Part shown: piece after piece, positions 38,938-50,648 of the stretch | Position numbering within the stretch: the first letter of the stretch is position 1 | Layout of the letters: each line of letters starts with the position of its first letter | NCBI GenBank assembly: GCA_036245525.1 | Contig: BTPG01000005.1 | Location: forward strand, 214,616,964 to 214,680,963 | Reading direction: 5' to 3' | DNA: 64,000 nucleotides | Source of the DNA: Semisulcospira habei | Lineage: Eukaryota; Mollusca; Gastropoda; Semisulcospiridae | The notes under the pieces: generated by a model | Told to the model about the DNA's origin: nothing | The model's database searches: none | Seen by the model: only the letters and a program-made list of their open reading frames with translations | Program-made: the position numbers and the translations under genes

Positions 38938-39433
38938 TTTAGCCATGTTGTTTGTTTGATGTGTAATTGAGATAATATGTTTTTAACCTTGACCTACGCT
39001 CGGCTGGCAAAGACAAATTAATATCCTTTAATGGACAATAAATTTCTTGAATCTTAACTCTTGAAGATTCTACAACTGAGGAGAGTGTTTGCCAAATTAG
39101 CTTGGCGCCTTTCCTGACGATTGGCACGATTGATATCTGACAGCCACGGGGGAGGGAACGACGAGCATAGTCCAAGGATCGTGCCTGGTTGCCTTAGCGC
39201 CTAGAAAGGCCGCGCCAAGGTAACCAGGCACGACCATTGAACAGTGTCAATCGTCAGGAAAGGCGCCAAGCTAATGTGGCAAACACTCTCCTCAGTTGTA
39301 GAATCTTCAAGAGTTAAGATTCAAGAAATTTATTGTCCATTAAAGGATATTAATTTGTCTTTGCCTGCCGAGCGTAGGTCAAGGTTAAAAACATAATATC
39401 TCAATTACACATCAAACAAACAACATGGCTAAA
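38938..39433. repeat. 496-bp near-perfect inverted repeat
   Basis: Arms of about 190 bp (38938-39125 and 39243-39433) start TTTAGCCATGTTGTTTG and end in its complement. They differ by only a few bases. The 117-bp loop contains a further palindrome with CGTGCCTGGTTGCCTTAGCG. The inner arm ends share GGCGCCAAGCTAAT with MITE family A. No clear target duplication was found. Confidence 0.9.
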
Positions 39434-39710
39434 TCTCTGACTAGACAAAAGTATAATTTTTTTCTTTTATAAAATAGTACGTTTTGACACTAACATAATA
39501 CGCACGCCCAGACACGCGCACAGACTCACAAACTTAGTTTATGGCAGTACAGCCCCCTGAAGGCAAACCACGGCAAGTCCATTCTTGGATGGAATTCACA
39601 TGGTCAGTTCGTCATCTACCGCTGGTTCTTGGCTGTAACGTTGGAAATTATATCGCAACAGTCAGCCTTCACCCAATGGAATAATTGAATATATACTGAC
39701 TACTGACTGG

Positions 39711-40025
39711 TTAGTTAGTTCGTTCGGGTTTAACGTCCACAGCACCGAGGTGATCATGGACGGCCCTGACGGGCGGGTGATGGGGGACAGGGAAATCTAT
39801 TGCCTATGGAGTACGACCTGAACACTGATCAACTCAGGCGCACTCCAACTGTGCCACTTTGATTTACCAGGACCTTTCAACGGAAATGCTATTGAACAAA
39901 TCCGTTTTTCCACCCTGGATTGTGAGTCCAGCTACCGGGACCAGGACGGGATTCGAACCCACGACCCGGCGATTCCCTTCGCTCTCCTGCTCCGACGTTT
40001 AACCGCCTGAGCTATGTCGGACTCT
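39711..40025 (-). mobile_element. tRNA-derived SINE, copy 2
   Basis: The same family as 10537-10846, inverted. It is flanked by the 12-bp duplication ACTACTGACTGG (39699-39710 and 40026-40037). On the minus strand the A box is TAGCTCAGGCGGTTAAACG and the B box is GGTTCGAATCC. The 3' tail is a short CTAA repeat, after GTTAAACCCGAACGAA. Confidence 0.9.
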
Positions 40026-40072
40026 ACTACTGACTGGCCTGACGGGAATTAATATATACTGACTGTCCTCAC

Positions 40073-40097
40073 GGGGGGGGGGGGGGGGGGGGGGGGG
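40073..40097 (+). repeat. Poly-G run
   Basis: About 25 consecutive G, followed by a G-rich stretch to about 40160. Confidence 0.9.
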
Positions 40098-40205
40098 TAA
40101 TCAGTCACTTGTGGGGTGGGGTGGGCGGAGGGATGGGGAAGAGGAGGGGTGGGTGGGTGTTATGATGGATTTTCACCCGAAAAATACCCCGACCGTGTTT
40201 ACCAC

Positions 40206-40351
40206 ACGGTCAGATAACACAGAATAACATCACACAGTGCTTGTGTTGCGTTTGATGGTCAGATAACACAAAATAACATCACACAGTGCTTGTGTCGCGT
40301 ATGATGGTCAGATAACACAAAATAACATCACACAGTGCTTGTGTCGCGTAT
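40206..40351 (+). repeat. Three-copy 49-bp tandem repeat
   Basis: Units start TCAGATAACACAAAATAACA. Copies two and three are nearly identical and copy one has a few changes. Confidence 0.9.
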
Positions 40352-40579
40352 GTGCCAAATTATTTGGAAGCATTTTTCCATTTCTGTTATTGCTGCTTTG
40401 TCTCCCTCTTCTATTTCACTTGTTCATGTTGCTCGAGGATGGTGGGGTAGGGGGGAGGGGGTGTTAGAGAAAAAATCCTTGAACTCCCCCCCCCCCCCAC
40501 ACACACCCCATATACACCCCTTATCTTCATATTGAAGCAAAACTCATCCGCTTAGTGCTTATGCATGGCTTTGTATATC

Positions 40580-40790
40580 CCATTCAGCCCTGACGCACTA
40601 CAGCAGGAGATGGATCGACCATGATAATTCAAGGGTAGTGCCAGATTAGCTTGGCGCCTGTCGGCGCCAAGCTAATCTGGCACTGCCCTTGAATTATCAT
40701 GGTCGATCCATCCCCTGCAACTGGTACATAGTCGTTAGATGACACCTCCGAAATTTGGCAAATACGGCCGTCGGTCTGAATGAGTTAACT
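40580..40790. mobile_element. Foldback MITE family A, full copy
   Basis: Edges are CCATTCAGCCCTGACGC and CGGTCTGAATGAGTTA. The hairpin GGCGCCTGTCGGCGCC and both arms are intact. It is nearly identical to the copy at 62297. Confidence 0.9.
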
Positions 40791-40894
40791 TAACCCCGTT
40801 CAGGGCCAGTTGAGGCAGATTGTGTTTCTGCAATCTTCGTCAAGACCAAAACACCCCCAGACCGTCCCACGAACACAGATTTAAAGTGGTTTCA

Positions 40895-40960
40895 GCAAGA
40901 GGCTTAGATCCTCATGAGCCCCCGCACCTGCGGGGGCTCATGAGGATCTATGCCTCTTGC
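40895..40960. mobile_element. Foldback MITE family B, copy 4
   Basis: GCAAGAGGCTTAGATCCTCA and its complement surround GCCCCCGCACCTGCGGGGGC. The edge TTAACCCCGTTCAGGGCC begins at about 40797. Confidence 0.85.
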
Positions 40961-41079
40961 AGACGGATGCAGATTTGCTCAGCACTGAGCTGGGGAAGGA
41001 CAGACAAACTCTATTTTACCACAGAATGTCCTATTGTGTTTGCGTTGCCCCGTAGTTTGTATTTAAAGTGATTAGTAAT

Positions 41080-43315
41080 TACGAAAACGACGTAGAGATC
41101 CAGGAACTTCTAGCAAAAAAAAAGAGCCGCCCACCAGGCCCACCTAGCCCAGCCTTCCTGCCCTGTGAAGAAGTCTGCCTTCCGCCTCATCTGCAGCAGT
41201 CTCCAGCTCAAGCTTAGAGAGCTCCAGAACGAGTGGTGGTCTAGACTCGCACAGAGGACCCAGCTCTGCGCTGACAACGGTGACTACAGGGGCTTTTACG
41301 AAGCACTGAAAGCAGTGTATGGCCCTAGGCACCTGGTACAAAGTCCCCTGCGAAGCGCTGATGGACAGGCACTCCTCACAGATAATACCTCCATCTTGAA
41401 CCGCTGGTCGGAATACTTTCAGGACCTCTTCGGCGCTGAACGCACTGTTCAAGAAACAGTCATCCTCCAAATCCCACACCTTCCACTAAAGGTTGAATTG
41501 GACGAACCGCCCACCGCCGAAGAGACCCTCACAGCCATCCACCAGCTCAAGAGTGGCAAAGCAGCAGGCATTGACGGAATCCCGCCAGAGATCTGGAAAC
41601 ATGGAGGCCCAGCACTGCACAACAAGCTCCACGACCTCTTTCTCTGCTGCTGGGAAAAAGGAACACTACCAAAGGATCTCCGTGATGCAGTCATCATCAC
41701 CCTGTACAAGAACAAAGGAGAGAAGTCTGCCTGCTCTAATTATCGTGGAATTACCCTGCTGTCCATTGCCGGGAAAATTCTCGCAAGGTTGCTCCTGAAT
41801 CGGCTGGTACCTGCCATCGCTGAAGACCACCTCCCAGAGGGTCAGTGTGGCTTCAGAGCCAACAGGAGTACCACCGACATGGTCTTTGTGCTGAGACAGC
41901 TTCAGGAGAAGTGCCGCGAGCAGAACAAAGGGCTGTACGTAACGTTTGTCGACCTAACAAAAGCGTTTGACACTGTGAGCAGGCAAGGTATGTGGCAGAT
42001 CCTGGAGCGACTAGGCTGTCCCCCAAAGTTCCTCAACATGATCGTCCAGCTCCACGAGGACCAGCAAGGCCAGGTCAGACTAAACAGTGACCTCTCAGAA
42101 CCATTCCCCATTCGCAACGGCGTAAAGCAAGGCTGCGTGCTGGCACCGACCCTCTTCACCATCTTCTTCAGCATGATGTTGAAGCAGGCCACAGTGGACC
42201 TCGACGATGACGACGCAGTGTACATCAGGTATCGTCTCGATGGCAGCCTGTTCAACCTCAGACGACTGCAGGCCCACACGAAAACCCTAGACCAACTGAT
42301 TCGTGAGCTGCTCTTCGCTGATGACTCTGCCCTCGTTGCACACACAGAGAGAGCCTTGCAGCGCATTACGTCCTGCTTCGCAGATGCTGCCCAGCTCTTT
42401 GGACTTGAGGTCAGTCTGAAAAAGACAGAGGTCCTTCATCAGCCGGCACCCAAGGAAGAGCATCGCCCTCCCCACATCACCATCGGCGAGTCCGAACTGA
42501 AGTCTGTACACCAGTTTACCTACCTTGGCTGCATCATCACGTCAGACGCCAAGCTGGACAAGGAGCTGGACAACAGGCTGGCAAAAGCGAACAGTGCTTT
42601 CGGGCGACTATTCAAGCGGGTGTGGCACAATCAACAGCTGAAAAAAGGCACCAAGATCAGCGTGTACAGAGCTGTCGTCCTCACCACCCTGCTGTACGGT
42701 TCCGAGTCCTGGGCCCTCTACCGCAGCCAACTACGACTCCTCGAACGCTTTCACCAGCGCTGCCTGCGTACCATCCTCAGCATTCACTGGAGTGACTATG
42801 TCACCAACGTCGAGGTCCTTGAACAGGCGGAAACTGTGAGCATCGAGGCTTTGCTGCTGCGGACACAGCTTCGCTGGGCGGGGCACGTCTCCAGGATGGA
42901 GGATCATCGCCTACCCAAGATCACTCTGTTCGGCGAGCTCGCCACTGGACACCGAGACAGAGGGGCACCAAAGAAGAGATACAAAGACGGTCTCAAGAAG
43001 TCGCTTAGTGCCTGCCAAATCGACCACCGCCAGTGGTCTTCGCTTGCTGCGGACCGTGACACCTGGCGCTCCACCATTCACAAGGCAGCCGTCTCCTTTG
43101 AGGACTCTCGCAGAGCTAACCTTAAGGACAAGCGGCTTAGAAGAAAAAACAGAGTTGTCGTAACTCAGAACCCTGACCAGACCTTCCCCTGCAGCCACTG
43201 CGGTCGAACCTGCCTGTCCCGGATTGGCCTCCGCAGCCACGAAAATGCCTGCAGACGACGTGGGCAAGCCCTATAGAATCTTCGTTCGCGAAGTCAAGCC
43301 AAGAAGAAGAGAAGA
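41080..43315 (+). mobile_element. 5'-truncated copy of the LINE at 30616
   Basis: A 2,236-bp insert is flanked by the 10-bp duplication GATTAGTAAT (41070-41079 and 43316-43325). It starts within the ORF, at the position matching 32319 of the full copy. It ends ATCTTCGTTCGCGAAGTC then GAAGAAGA. It is very similar to the first copy throughout. Confidence 0.9.
41165..43276 (+). pseudogene. LINE reverse transcriptase ORF, 5'-truncated
   Basis: An open frame of 703 codons is uninterrupted to the stop. It lacks the endonuclease domain because of the 5' truncation. Reverse transcriptase blocks are YRGITLLSIAGKI, the YVTFVDLTKAFD motif A, GVKQGCVLAPTLF and ELLFADDSALV. The finger CSHCGRTCLSRIGL ends the protein. 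An A9 run near 41112 throws the frame just upstream. The open frame and the close match to the 31285 ORF suggest a recent insertion. Confidence 0.9.
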
Positions 43316-43608
43316 GATTAGTAATGCAGATATCGCCGCACGGCGGATGGTAGTGCATGTGTACTGTCCGTTTAGCTGCCAGCGTCGCTCGTCCACTGAT
43401 TTCCGTCCGCGTGCTGCATGGCTCTGGCCTGTTTACGTGCAGGATTTACAAGTCCGATCAGCCGTCTGACGCAGCAGACGACAGACGTGGGCGCACACAT
43501 TTTATTTTACTGCCCCCCCAAAAAACTGAATCAGTTTACGTTGCAATTACGTGTCGATAGTGAATAAACATTCCGCGTTAGCCGCTGAAAACGCCACAAG
43601 TATCTATT

Positions 43609-43661
43609 GCGCAAAGGCCATCGGGCCGACGTCGGACGTCTGCCCGATGGCCTTTTGTGCA
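43609..43661. mobile_element. Foldback MITE family C, short copy
   Basis: TGCGCAAAGGCCATCGGGC and GCCCGATGGCCTTTTGTGCA face each other over GACGTCGGACGTC. Confidence 0.85.
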
Positions 43662-44372
43662 CTGAATAAAGCAGGTAAAAGGTCTGGAAATGGGGAGGAC
43701 TGTGCCGGCATAATTGACCAATGATTGTTATTAGCATTGTCAGTCATCCTTTTTGTAATCGCTAGTCTCCTCCACTGCCATGTGACTGACATTGTTACGG
43801 TTATGTTGCATTTTTTTTTTTGTTAAGCGAATATGCTAATGGAGAATAAAGGACGAACGAGTGCACGAAACCTTTTTTTAGGATGGGAGCTTCAGGTGAT
43901 GAAACCTTCCTTACAAGTCTGTTTCTGTCACGTGACCTCAACACAGCATAAACGTGTTTTACATATTTGAGCAAGCATTTATTGTAATGATAACAGTGCA
44001 CACTAAAAACTCTGACGTAACATCTTGTAGATGGAATCAGTACGCCGCGCTACTCCCCTATAATCACCATCGTTCGGTCCTAAACTAACATTCAGTCCAT
44101 GCGTCTGGGAAAAAAAGAGGGAGAGAAACAAGATGAGGATTTCATCCCAAAGTCTACCGTATTGTTTGGAGCTCACGTGCGTTTTTCTTTTAGGAACATT
44201 TAGAGTTGTTGATATTTTTAGGTTTATAATGCTGATCTATTTCCCTCCTCTCTAAGCCAACCTCTGATCAACACACACGTCGGCGCACATAAATAAAGAC
44301 AGCAGTACTAACATTTGACGTATCAGAGGATCAACTTTGCAATTTTGTTGCTGACTTTCGTGCCAAGAGCTT
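43662..44372. other. Intergenic stretch, nothing recognised
   Basis: No exon, RNA gene or repeat family could be supported here. It is AT-leaning sequence with only short open frames. Confidence 0.5.
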
Positions 44373-44925
44373 ACAGGTCACAATTTGACCTAATCCTACC
44401 CCAGGGCCGGGACAAACAACAGGCTTATGCAAACACTGTTTATGAAAAATCATGCGGGTATTAATGAGAAGATAGCTCTTTTCGTAAAAGAAAAATTAAA
44501 GTTATGTTAGCTGTTTTACAAATGACTCCTAAAAAGTGGTGCAGAACATTGTATGATTTTCACACCTAGGGCATACAGGTCACAATTGACCTAATCGTAC
44601 CCGACAGCCGAGACAAATTGAAGGCTTATGTAAATACTATATATACGAAAAATCATGCGATTGTTACTGAGAAGATTGTTTGTTTGTTTTTCGTAAAAAA
44701 AAATTCAATTGTTTTAAGATTAACCCATATAATTCGTGAAATTAATCCCCAAAACGTGAATATATATATATATTTTAAATATTTATTTATCACTCAAAAG
44801 GTTCTAGATGTACAATGCTGGTTAACGAACTCGTTCAATAACTCCCTTTTATCTAGCTATAATTACGCACAATATCTAGTAAAAATAAGAAAAATTACGG
44901 ACTCCAGTTTGGGTCAACCGGTTGT

Positions 44926-44969
<44 letters not shown>

Positions 44970-45810
44970 TGAAACGGGCATTTTCTCGCCAATAAGCATC
45001 TTAATAGAAAACAAGATGGGATGAACCATAACCCACAAAGTCTTTTCTTATGAGATCTGTCCTCGCTGTCAATGGTCTCTACCTTTTGTCTTTGACCTGA
45101 TTCTGATGTTGAATTATCTCCTATTGAAAAAGTCTGGCAGATCTGCCAATGCGTCAGTGAGTTCTATAAAGGGTGCAGAACATACGCGTCATTGATTTGT
45201 CAAACGTCATTTGTCATGACGTAAGTGTTAGTTATTACTTAATTTTATATTTTACGTGATATCAGTTTCACTTTCGCTTCATAGGCTTGAGAAAATGGTG
45301 ACAAAATTAGAACTTTACAGCCCGTACAATTTCAGTCTTGCTATAATTTGTGTAAATGCAGGTTGACTTTACCTAGCCACATGATATACTAAGTACACGA
45401 GTCACCTGCATGCTCTTTTGAAAGCGCATCGATATGTGTGCGCGTGTCAGTGTGTGCGTGCGCGCGCTCCAAACATCTCCAAGAGGCATAGACGCACGAG
45501 GATCTATTCCTCCTGGAGATGCGCGCATGTTTGTGCGTGAGAGAGTATTATGTCAGTGTCTGCGTGGTGACGGAGTTGTCTCTTTTACCTCACCGCCGTG
45601 ACTGTCTGACTTTCTCTAGAAGTAAAGTATTCTTTTAGTGTTTTAATTCTTTTCTGAAAAGAATTAATTTTTACTAAAGATTGAAAGGATACAAAGCTGG
45701 CTAACGAACTCATCCAATGTCTTTCTTCAAACAAGCTACTGATATGCAATGAGTTCAAGTAAATATGACAAAAATTACGGACTCTAATCTGGGTCAACCG
45801 ACTTCCTAAA
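44373..45810. repeat. Two diverged duplications in an AT-rich block
   Basis: ACAGGTCACAATTTGACCTAA at about 44373-44495 recurs at 44575-44700. A second pair (CTGGTTAACGAACTCGTTCA to GACTCCAGTTTGGGTCAACC) at about 44797-44926 recurs at 45683-45810. Poly-T of about 39 bases lies at 44929-44968. Confidence 0.7.
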
Positions 45811-46251
45811 AAACCGGTTGTTTAAGTCTTCAATGAGACATTCAATTAGAATATGCTCGGAGGCTCTCTTAGCCACCTACTTAATTAAGTATTTGGCCAA
45901 GTTTCAAGCTTGTGTGTACAGACTGAAATATCGGAGATTCTCTTGTTTACATACATACGCACATACATACATACACATATACATACATACGCACAATCGG
46001 AGCTTCGCGCCAAATGTACGTTCAGCAGCAAGGTTAGCGGCGTAACTAGACATGACGTCATTTTGATCTTGTTACTTCAATTGTCAGAGGTTTAGTCTGC
46101 CCACCTTTGACATCATGGACTTGCTAGTAAATTCGCCCCACCGCGACCCGTCCTAAAAAGTCCTTTCTATAAATAGAAGGGACTTAATGACGGAGAGTAG
46201 AACAGCATAAAATCTCTGTCTCTCTCTCTGTCTCTCTGTGGCCCCTTCTCC

Positions 46252-46283
<32 letters not shown>

Positions 46284-46415
46284 TTCCCCCAAATCATGTT
46301 AACCAGCTAGTCCCTCATACTAGTATTAGTGAGTAGGGACAGAGAGCCAGACTCAAGCAAATCAAGTGTCTCTCTGTCTCTGTGTGTGTGTGTGTGTGTG
46401 GCGGTGTGTGTGTGT

Positions 46416-46501
<86 letters not shown>
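46252..46501. repeat. Poly-C run, then GT and CT microsatellites
   Basis: About 30 C at 46252-46282 are followed by a GT tract (about 46382-46418) and a CT tract (46419-46501). Confidence 0.95.
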
Positions 46502-46504
<3 letters not shown>

Positions 46505-46670
46505 GAGCGTAGACCTACAACTAACATTCAGCCTACTAGTGCTTGCTAATACAGCCCTGGAAATCACAGCCTTTGGAACCGATTGTAATTGACTGCGAAC
46601 GCGGCAAAACACAATGGCCCTATTATAATGTTGGAAGCCAAAAAAAAAAAAACTCTACCCTGCCGCGTTG

Positions 46671-46730
46671 GCACTGATCCTCATGAACCCCCCGCAAGTG
46701 CAGGGGGTTCATGATGATCAATGCCTCTTG
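46671..46730. mobile_element. Foldback MITE family B, copy 5
   Basis: GCACTGATCCTCATGAACCC and its partner GGGGGTTCATGATGATCAATGC. The TCTTGTTACT edge is retained on the right only. Confidence 0.75.
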
Positions 46731-46870
46731 TTACTCCCATCTTAATCTGCGTTCCTCAAGAACGCGTAACGGTGAGTTTTCGGTGGCTTAAAAAGAAATT
46801 GGCAGTGAACTACTGTAGGCGTAGTCAGGCCTCGGGGGCAGGCCTCGTTACGTCACGCGCAGCTTTGTCA

Positions 46871-46963
46871 GCAAAAGGTCCGCGGGCCGACATCGGCCCC
46901 AGTTGGCCCGCGCACGATTGTGCGCGGGCCAACTGCGGCCGACGTCGGCCCGGGAGTCTTTTG
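46871..46963. mobile_element. Foldback MITE family C, copy
   Basis: GCAAAAGGTCCGCGGGCCGA to TCGGCCCGGGAGTCTTTTGC, with GGCCCGCGCACGATTGTGCGCGGGCC at the centre. Confidence 0.85.
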
Positions 46964-47216
46964 CCTTCTTGGAGGGGATTTCTGACGTGTACTCGGGCGA
47001 CAGACCGCCGGGAATTAATGTGGGTTTATAATCATAACTATGGGCAAACAGTTCGTGCGTTGTTAGTGCTCGACAACGCTGTGGGCGGCATGTCACGATA
47101 TTGATTTTCGTTGCTGATTGGCATTCGTGTAGGGCTGTCTTGATACAGGCACGATCATAAAGATATATGTTGGCAGATCAAAACAGGGTGAATCACTGAC
47201 CTGTGTTTTTAGTCAT

Positions 47217-47255
47217 GGACACACGCACACGCACACGCACGCCCATACGCACGCC

Positions 47256-47286
<31 letters not shown>

Positions 47287-47440
47287 GCACACATACACGC
47301 ACACACACACACAAACACACACACACACACAGACACGCACGAACGCACGCATACACGCACATACACGCATGCACACCCATACCCCCCTCCCCACCACCAC
47401 CACCGGGCATCACCACCACCCTTCATCTCCAACACCCACT

Positions 47441-47472
<32 letters not shown>

Positions 47473-47482
47473 CGCACGCACG

Positions 47483-47541
<59 letters not shown>
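47217..47541 (+). repeat. CA-rich compound microsatellite
   Basis: ACACGC, CACA and CCACCA units run for 325 bases. The final 48 bases or so (about 47488-47541) are pure CA. Confidence 0.95.
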
Positions 47542-47546
<5 letters not shown>

Positions 47547-47819
47547 CTTAAGCTAGTGGACTAGCATTTTTATCGGCAAAAAAGCACATACACGCTAAAG
47601 AAAGTCTGCCCCAGCTGACACAAAAGTAAAGCTTGTATAGAGCTCACACCCTATGAAGCCACTGATTAAAGGCGATCCGAACTCATTGCAGTTCTCACAG
47701 GACTTTTCAGTTTTTCTATAGCTATTGTATTGCTTAGATTGCTTAAAATACATTTATCAAAGTGCCTAGACCCGGGTATATGGATATCTTCTGATCACGG
47801 CTGTGAAGGTAGGCCGTGT

Positions 47820-48235
47820 CAGTGACGTCAAAAGAGTTTCAGTCTCGGCACAGGCCTGCAGACTGATCCACATCGATCCCGGGTTCGAATCCCCTGGTGG
47901 GCAGGAATGGGATGTGGACATTTCCTCATTCCCATCGAGTCAAATTTACGTACAGACTCGGCTTACGGTTGCCTGTCTCGCCTTCGTGTGCACAGCACGC
48001 ATAATCATGAAGTGCGCACGTTAAAAATCCCATTACCACTAATCGAAAAGAGAAGGCCCGGTAGGGCCGGTGAAATGGAAACAGAAATATTTCACATGCA
48101 CCGAAGTTAATAGCCGGGTGGAGGTTTGCACATAAAGTAGCGCTTAGTAGCAACAGGCTTTCAAAGCTCAAGCTTCCATCCCTACGCGGCGCCTTGAGCA
48201 TCTTTAATTAAAGGGATATGTGCGCCTTGGAGACA
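47820..48235 (+). mobile_element. tRNA-derived SINE of a second family
   Basis: The head contains GCAGACTGATCCACATCG and B box GGGTTCGAATCCCC (near 47880). The body includes CCTTCGTGTGCACAGCACGC and GCACGTTAAAAATCCCATT. The end has CGCGGCGCCTTGAGCATC and GGGATATGTGCGCC, typical of SINE/LINE 3' tails. A CCATA repeat directly follows. The target duplication was not resolved. Confidence 0.7.
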
Positions 48236-48313
48236 CCGTACCATACCATACCATACCATACCATACCATACCATACCATACCATACCATACCATACCATA
48301 CCATACCATACCA
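48236..48313 (+). repeat. (CCATA)n microsatellite
   Basis: About 15 perfect pentanucleotide units directly follow the SINE tail. Confidence 0.95.
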
Positions 48314-48610
48314 CATCTCTACTATTACAATGTCTTTAGACAAAACGTTGGCTAACACGCGTGTAAAATGCGCAAAAAAAAGCCTAACCAGAAAGAAACA
48401 CAACTAGAAAGAACAAGTACAACACACTTTACAACGTTTTCGAAATAGACATTCAGACAGAAATGGACTACATTGTGATATCTTTTGCTGACAAATTTGA
48501 AAGCTGACTACTGTCACACTCCAGTTCGGGAGATATGCACGTGCACTATTGACTACTGTCACACTCCATTTCAGGAGATATGCACGTTTACTATTTAAGA
48601 GGAATCCACT

Positions 48611-48945
48611 TAACCCCACCGCCATATTTCGCACATTTTAGGGGTGTTACCTAACGACTATGTACCACCACTTACAGTAGATGGATCTACCATGATAATT
48701 CAAGAGTATTGCCAGATTTGCTTGGCGCCGACAGGCGCCAAGCTAATCTGGCACTACCCTTGAATTATCATGGTCAAGCGACAAGCTAATCTGCCACTAC
48801 CCTTGAATTATCATGGACAGGCGCCAAGCTAATCTGGCACTACCCTTGAATTATCATGGTCAGATGCCAAGCTAATCTGGCACTACCCTTGAATTATCAC
48901 GGTCGATCCATCTCCTGCTGTAGTGCGGCGGGGCTAAAGGGGTTA
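48611..48945. mobile_element. Foldback MITE family A with right arm repeated four times
   Basis: The left half and centre (GGCGCCGACAGGCGCC) are normal. The right arm, GCTAATCTGGCACTACCCTT plus GAATTATCATGG, then occurs four times in tandem before the usual end, CTGCTGTAGTGCGGCGGGGC. Confidence 0.9.
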
Positions 48946-49089
48946 TCCCCCGCTGGCTATCACAGTCGATTCTTATTTCACTTGTTGCGGAGTCAGTGTC
49001 ACGTTAGAGCGCAACGGGTTAGAGATAAAGAAACCCGTTAAGTACTCCTGTCTCTCTTCTCAAAATGTCAGCTTTACATTCGGGACTTA

Positions 49090-49300
49090 GACGGACAGAC
49101 ACAGCTCAGTGGTAATGCACGAGTTGGCTCGGGGAGTGGCGTGTTCGATTCTAGACTGGGCGAGAAAAATCATCTGTACTGGCGAAGTAAATACACTCAC
49201 CGTAGTCTAGTGTCCGGCCTGTTGGGGCGGTATGTGTTTCTCCTGTAATCCAGAGACATGATTGTCGGCAACAAGTACTGTACGCAACAAAAAGCCAAGA
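49090..49300 (+). mobile_element. Possible tRNA-derived SINE
   Basis: A tRNA-like head has an A-box-like CAGCTCAGTGGTAATGCACG and a B-box-like GTGTTCGATTC. The tail contains CTGTAATCCAGAGACATG. No target duplication was identified. Confidence 0.4.
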
Positions 49301-49562
49301 AATGAAATGACCGTCACTTAGTAGTCAGCAATGCGCCAGCCGTCTTCACGACAGTTTATTTTCTATGTAGACTGGTTCCCGACTTCAGTCCGCCATGTGC
49401 AATGTGGCAAGCAAGACATTGGACAAGCAGGCTTTCGTCTAAAACTTTCATCTTACTCAAGGCGTAGGTTCTATGGAACCCTGAAGGCTGTCGGGGCAAA
49501 AGAGACTGTATGTCTAAATGGGTCCCAAGCACGACTGGGATCAGTTGCTTGAGTGAGCGGAG

Positions 49563-49630
49563 TCCTGCACCAGCCACTAAGCAAGGTGCTCCGCTATAGC
49601 GGAGCACCTTGCTTAGTGGCTGGCGCAGGA
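49563..49630. repeat. Near-perfect 68-bp palindrome
   Basis: TCCTGCACCAGCCACTAAGC and its complement meet at GCTCCGCTATAGCGGAGC. It is unrelated to MITE families A-C. Confidence 0.9.
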
Positions 49631-50648
49631 CTAAGCTCACAGGCTCATGGCAGCTGGCCCTGAGAACACGTTAGTCCTGTGGGTTAAGTCTTGGACACCT
49701 GTTGGGTTGTTCCATTGTCCTGCAGTGCCAGCCAAAGGGGTGGACTATTTGTAAACAGAGCACGCACTGTTACAAGATCTGCAAGGGGGGGGGGGGGGGG
49801 GAAACTAAATTGATCGGAAGCGTACAGTGGAGCTGAAGGGGTCAGCTTCGCTGTATGTAGTCGTAAATCTACCTAGCGCAAATCTGTTCAGTTTCGATCT
49901 ACCCAGGCGTAAATCTACCCATTGCAAAACTCGGCGCTGCTGCGATTTTTCAGTATGACGTTCCAGTAGCCGAAAAGTTATCCCGCCCATTGTAAATCTA
50001 ACAAACATGAACTTACGCAATGTAGAATCCGCCCCGCTGAGAAAACAGTAGCAGTTCAGTCAAAGTTTCATTGGCTGGATTCACACCTGGGTTGATTCAT
50101 GGGGCGCAGATATTTTCTGGGTATATTGTGCCTAATTATAGCGAAGCTGACCCCTTAAGCCACAGTAGGATAAGACCCCAACGCACATTTTTTTTGTGTG
50201 TGTTTTTTCCCTTTGTTTGTTTTATGCCTTTGTCTTACGTCTTTTTTTTTTAGCAAAACACTGTATCAGTGTGTATGTGACATCAATTATGGACTGGCTA
50301 AAATGGATCTCAAATAAAACCACAGTAGTAGCTCAATCAAGGGGCCCGCTTCCATAGCTGCGGAAGTGTCGTGTAGCGTTGCCGGCGGCAACGCTATACG
50401 ACAAATTTCGCAGCTATTGATGCGTGGCGTCGTAAATGACAATGTGGGAACGTACATGTGGGGGCGCGCTCAACAGTGGTCACTAGATTTTGTCCTTCAA
50501 GTGCTTCGATCATACTTAGTGTTTCAAACGTTATGTCCTCAAACCCTGAAACCGTCTGGATGAATAGTTTACGATAATTTGTACCGTTTAAGCATTTCAC
50601 AATACGCTTGGAACCTTTAACTCCTTGTCTGCTACTACGCGCTTTTTT

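Noticed and set aside
38938..39433. The large inverted repeat as Polinton or LTR ends
   Set aside because: No TG...CA or AG...CT termini and no flanking duplication; the spacer is too short for a coding element.
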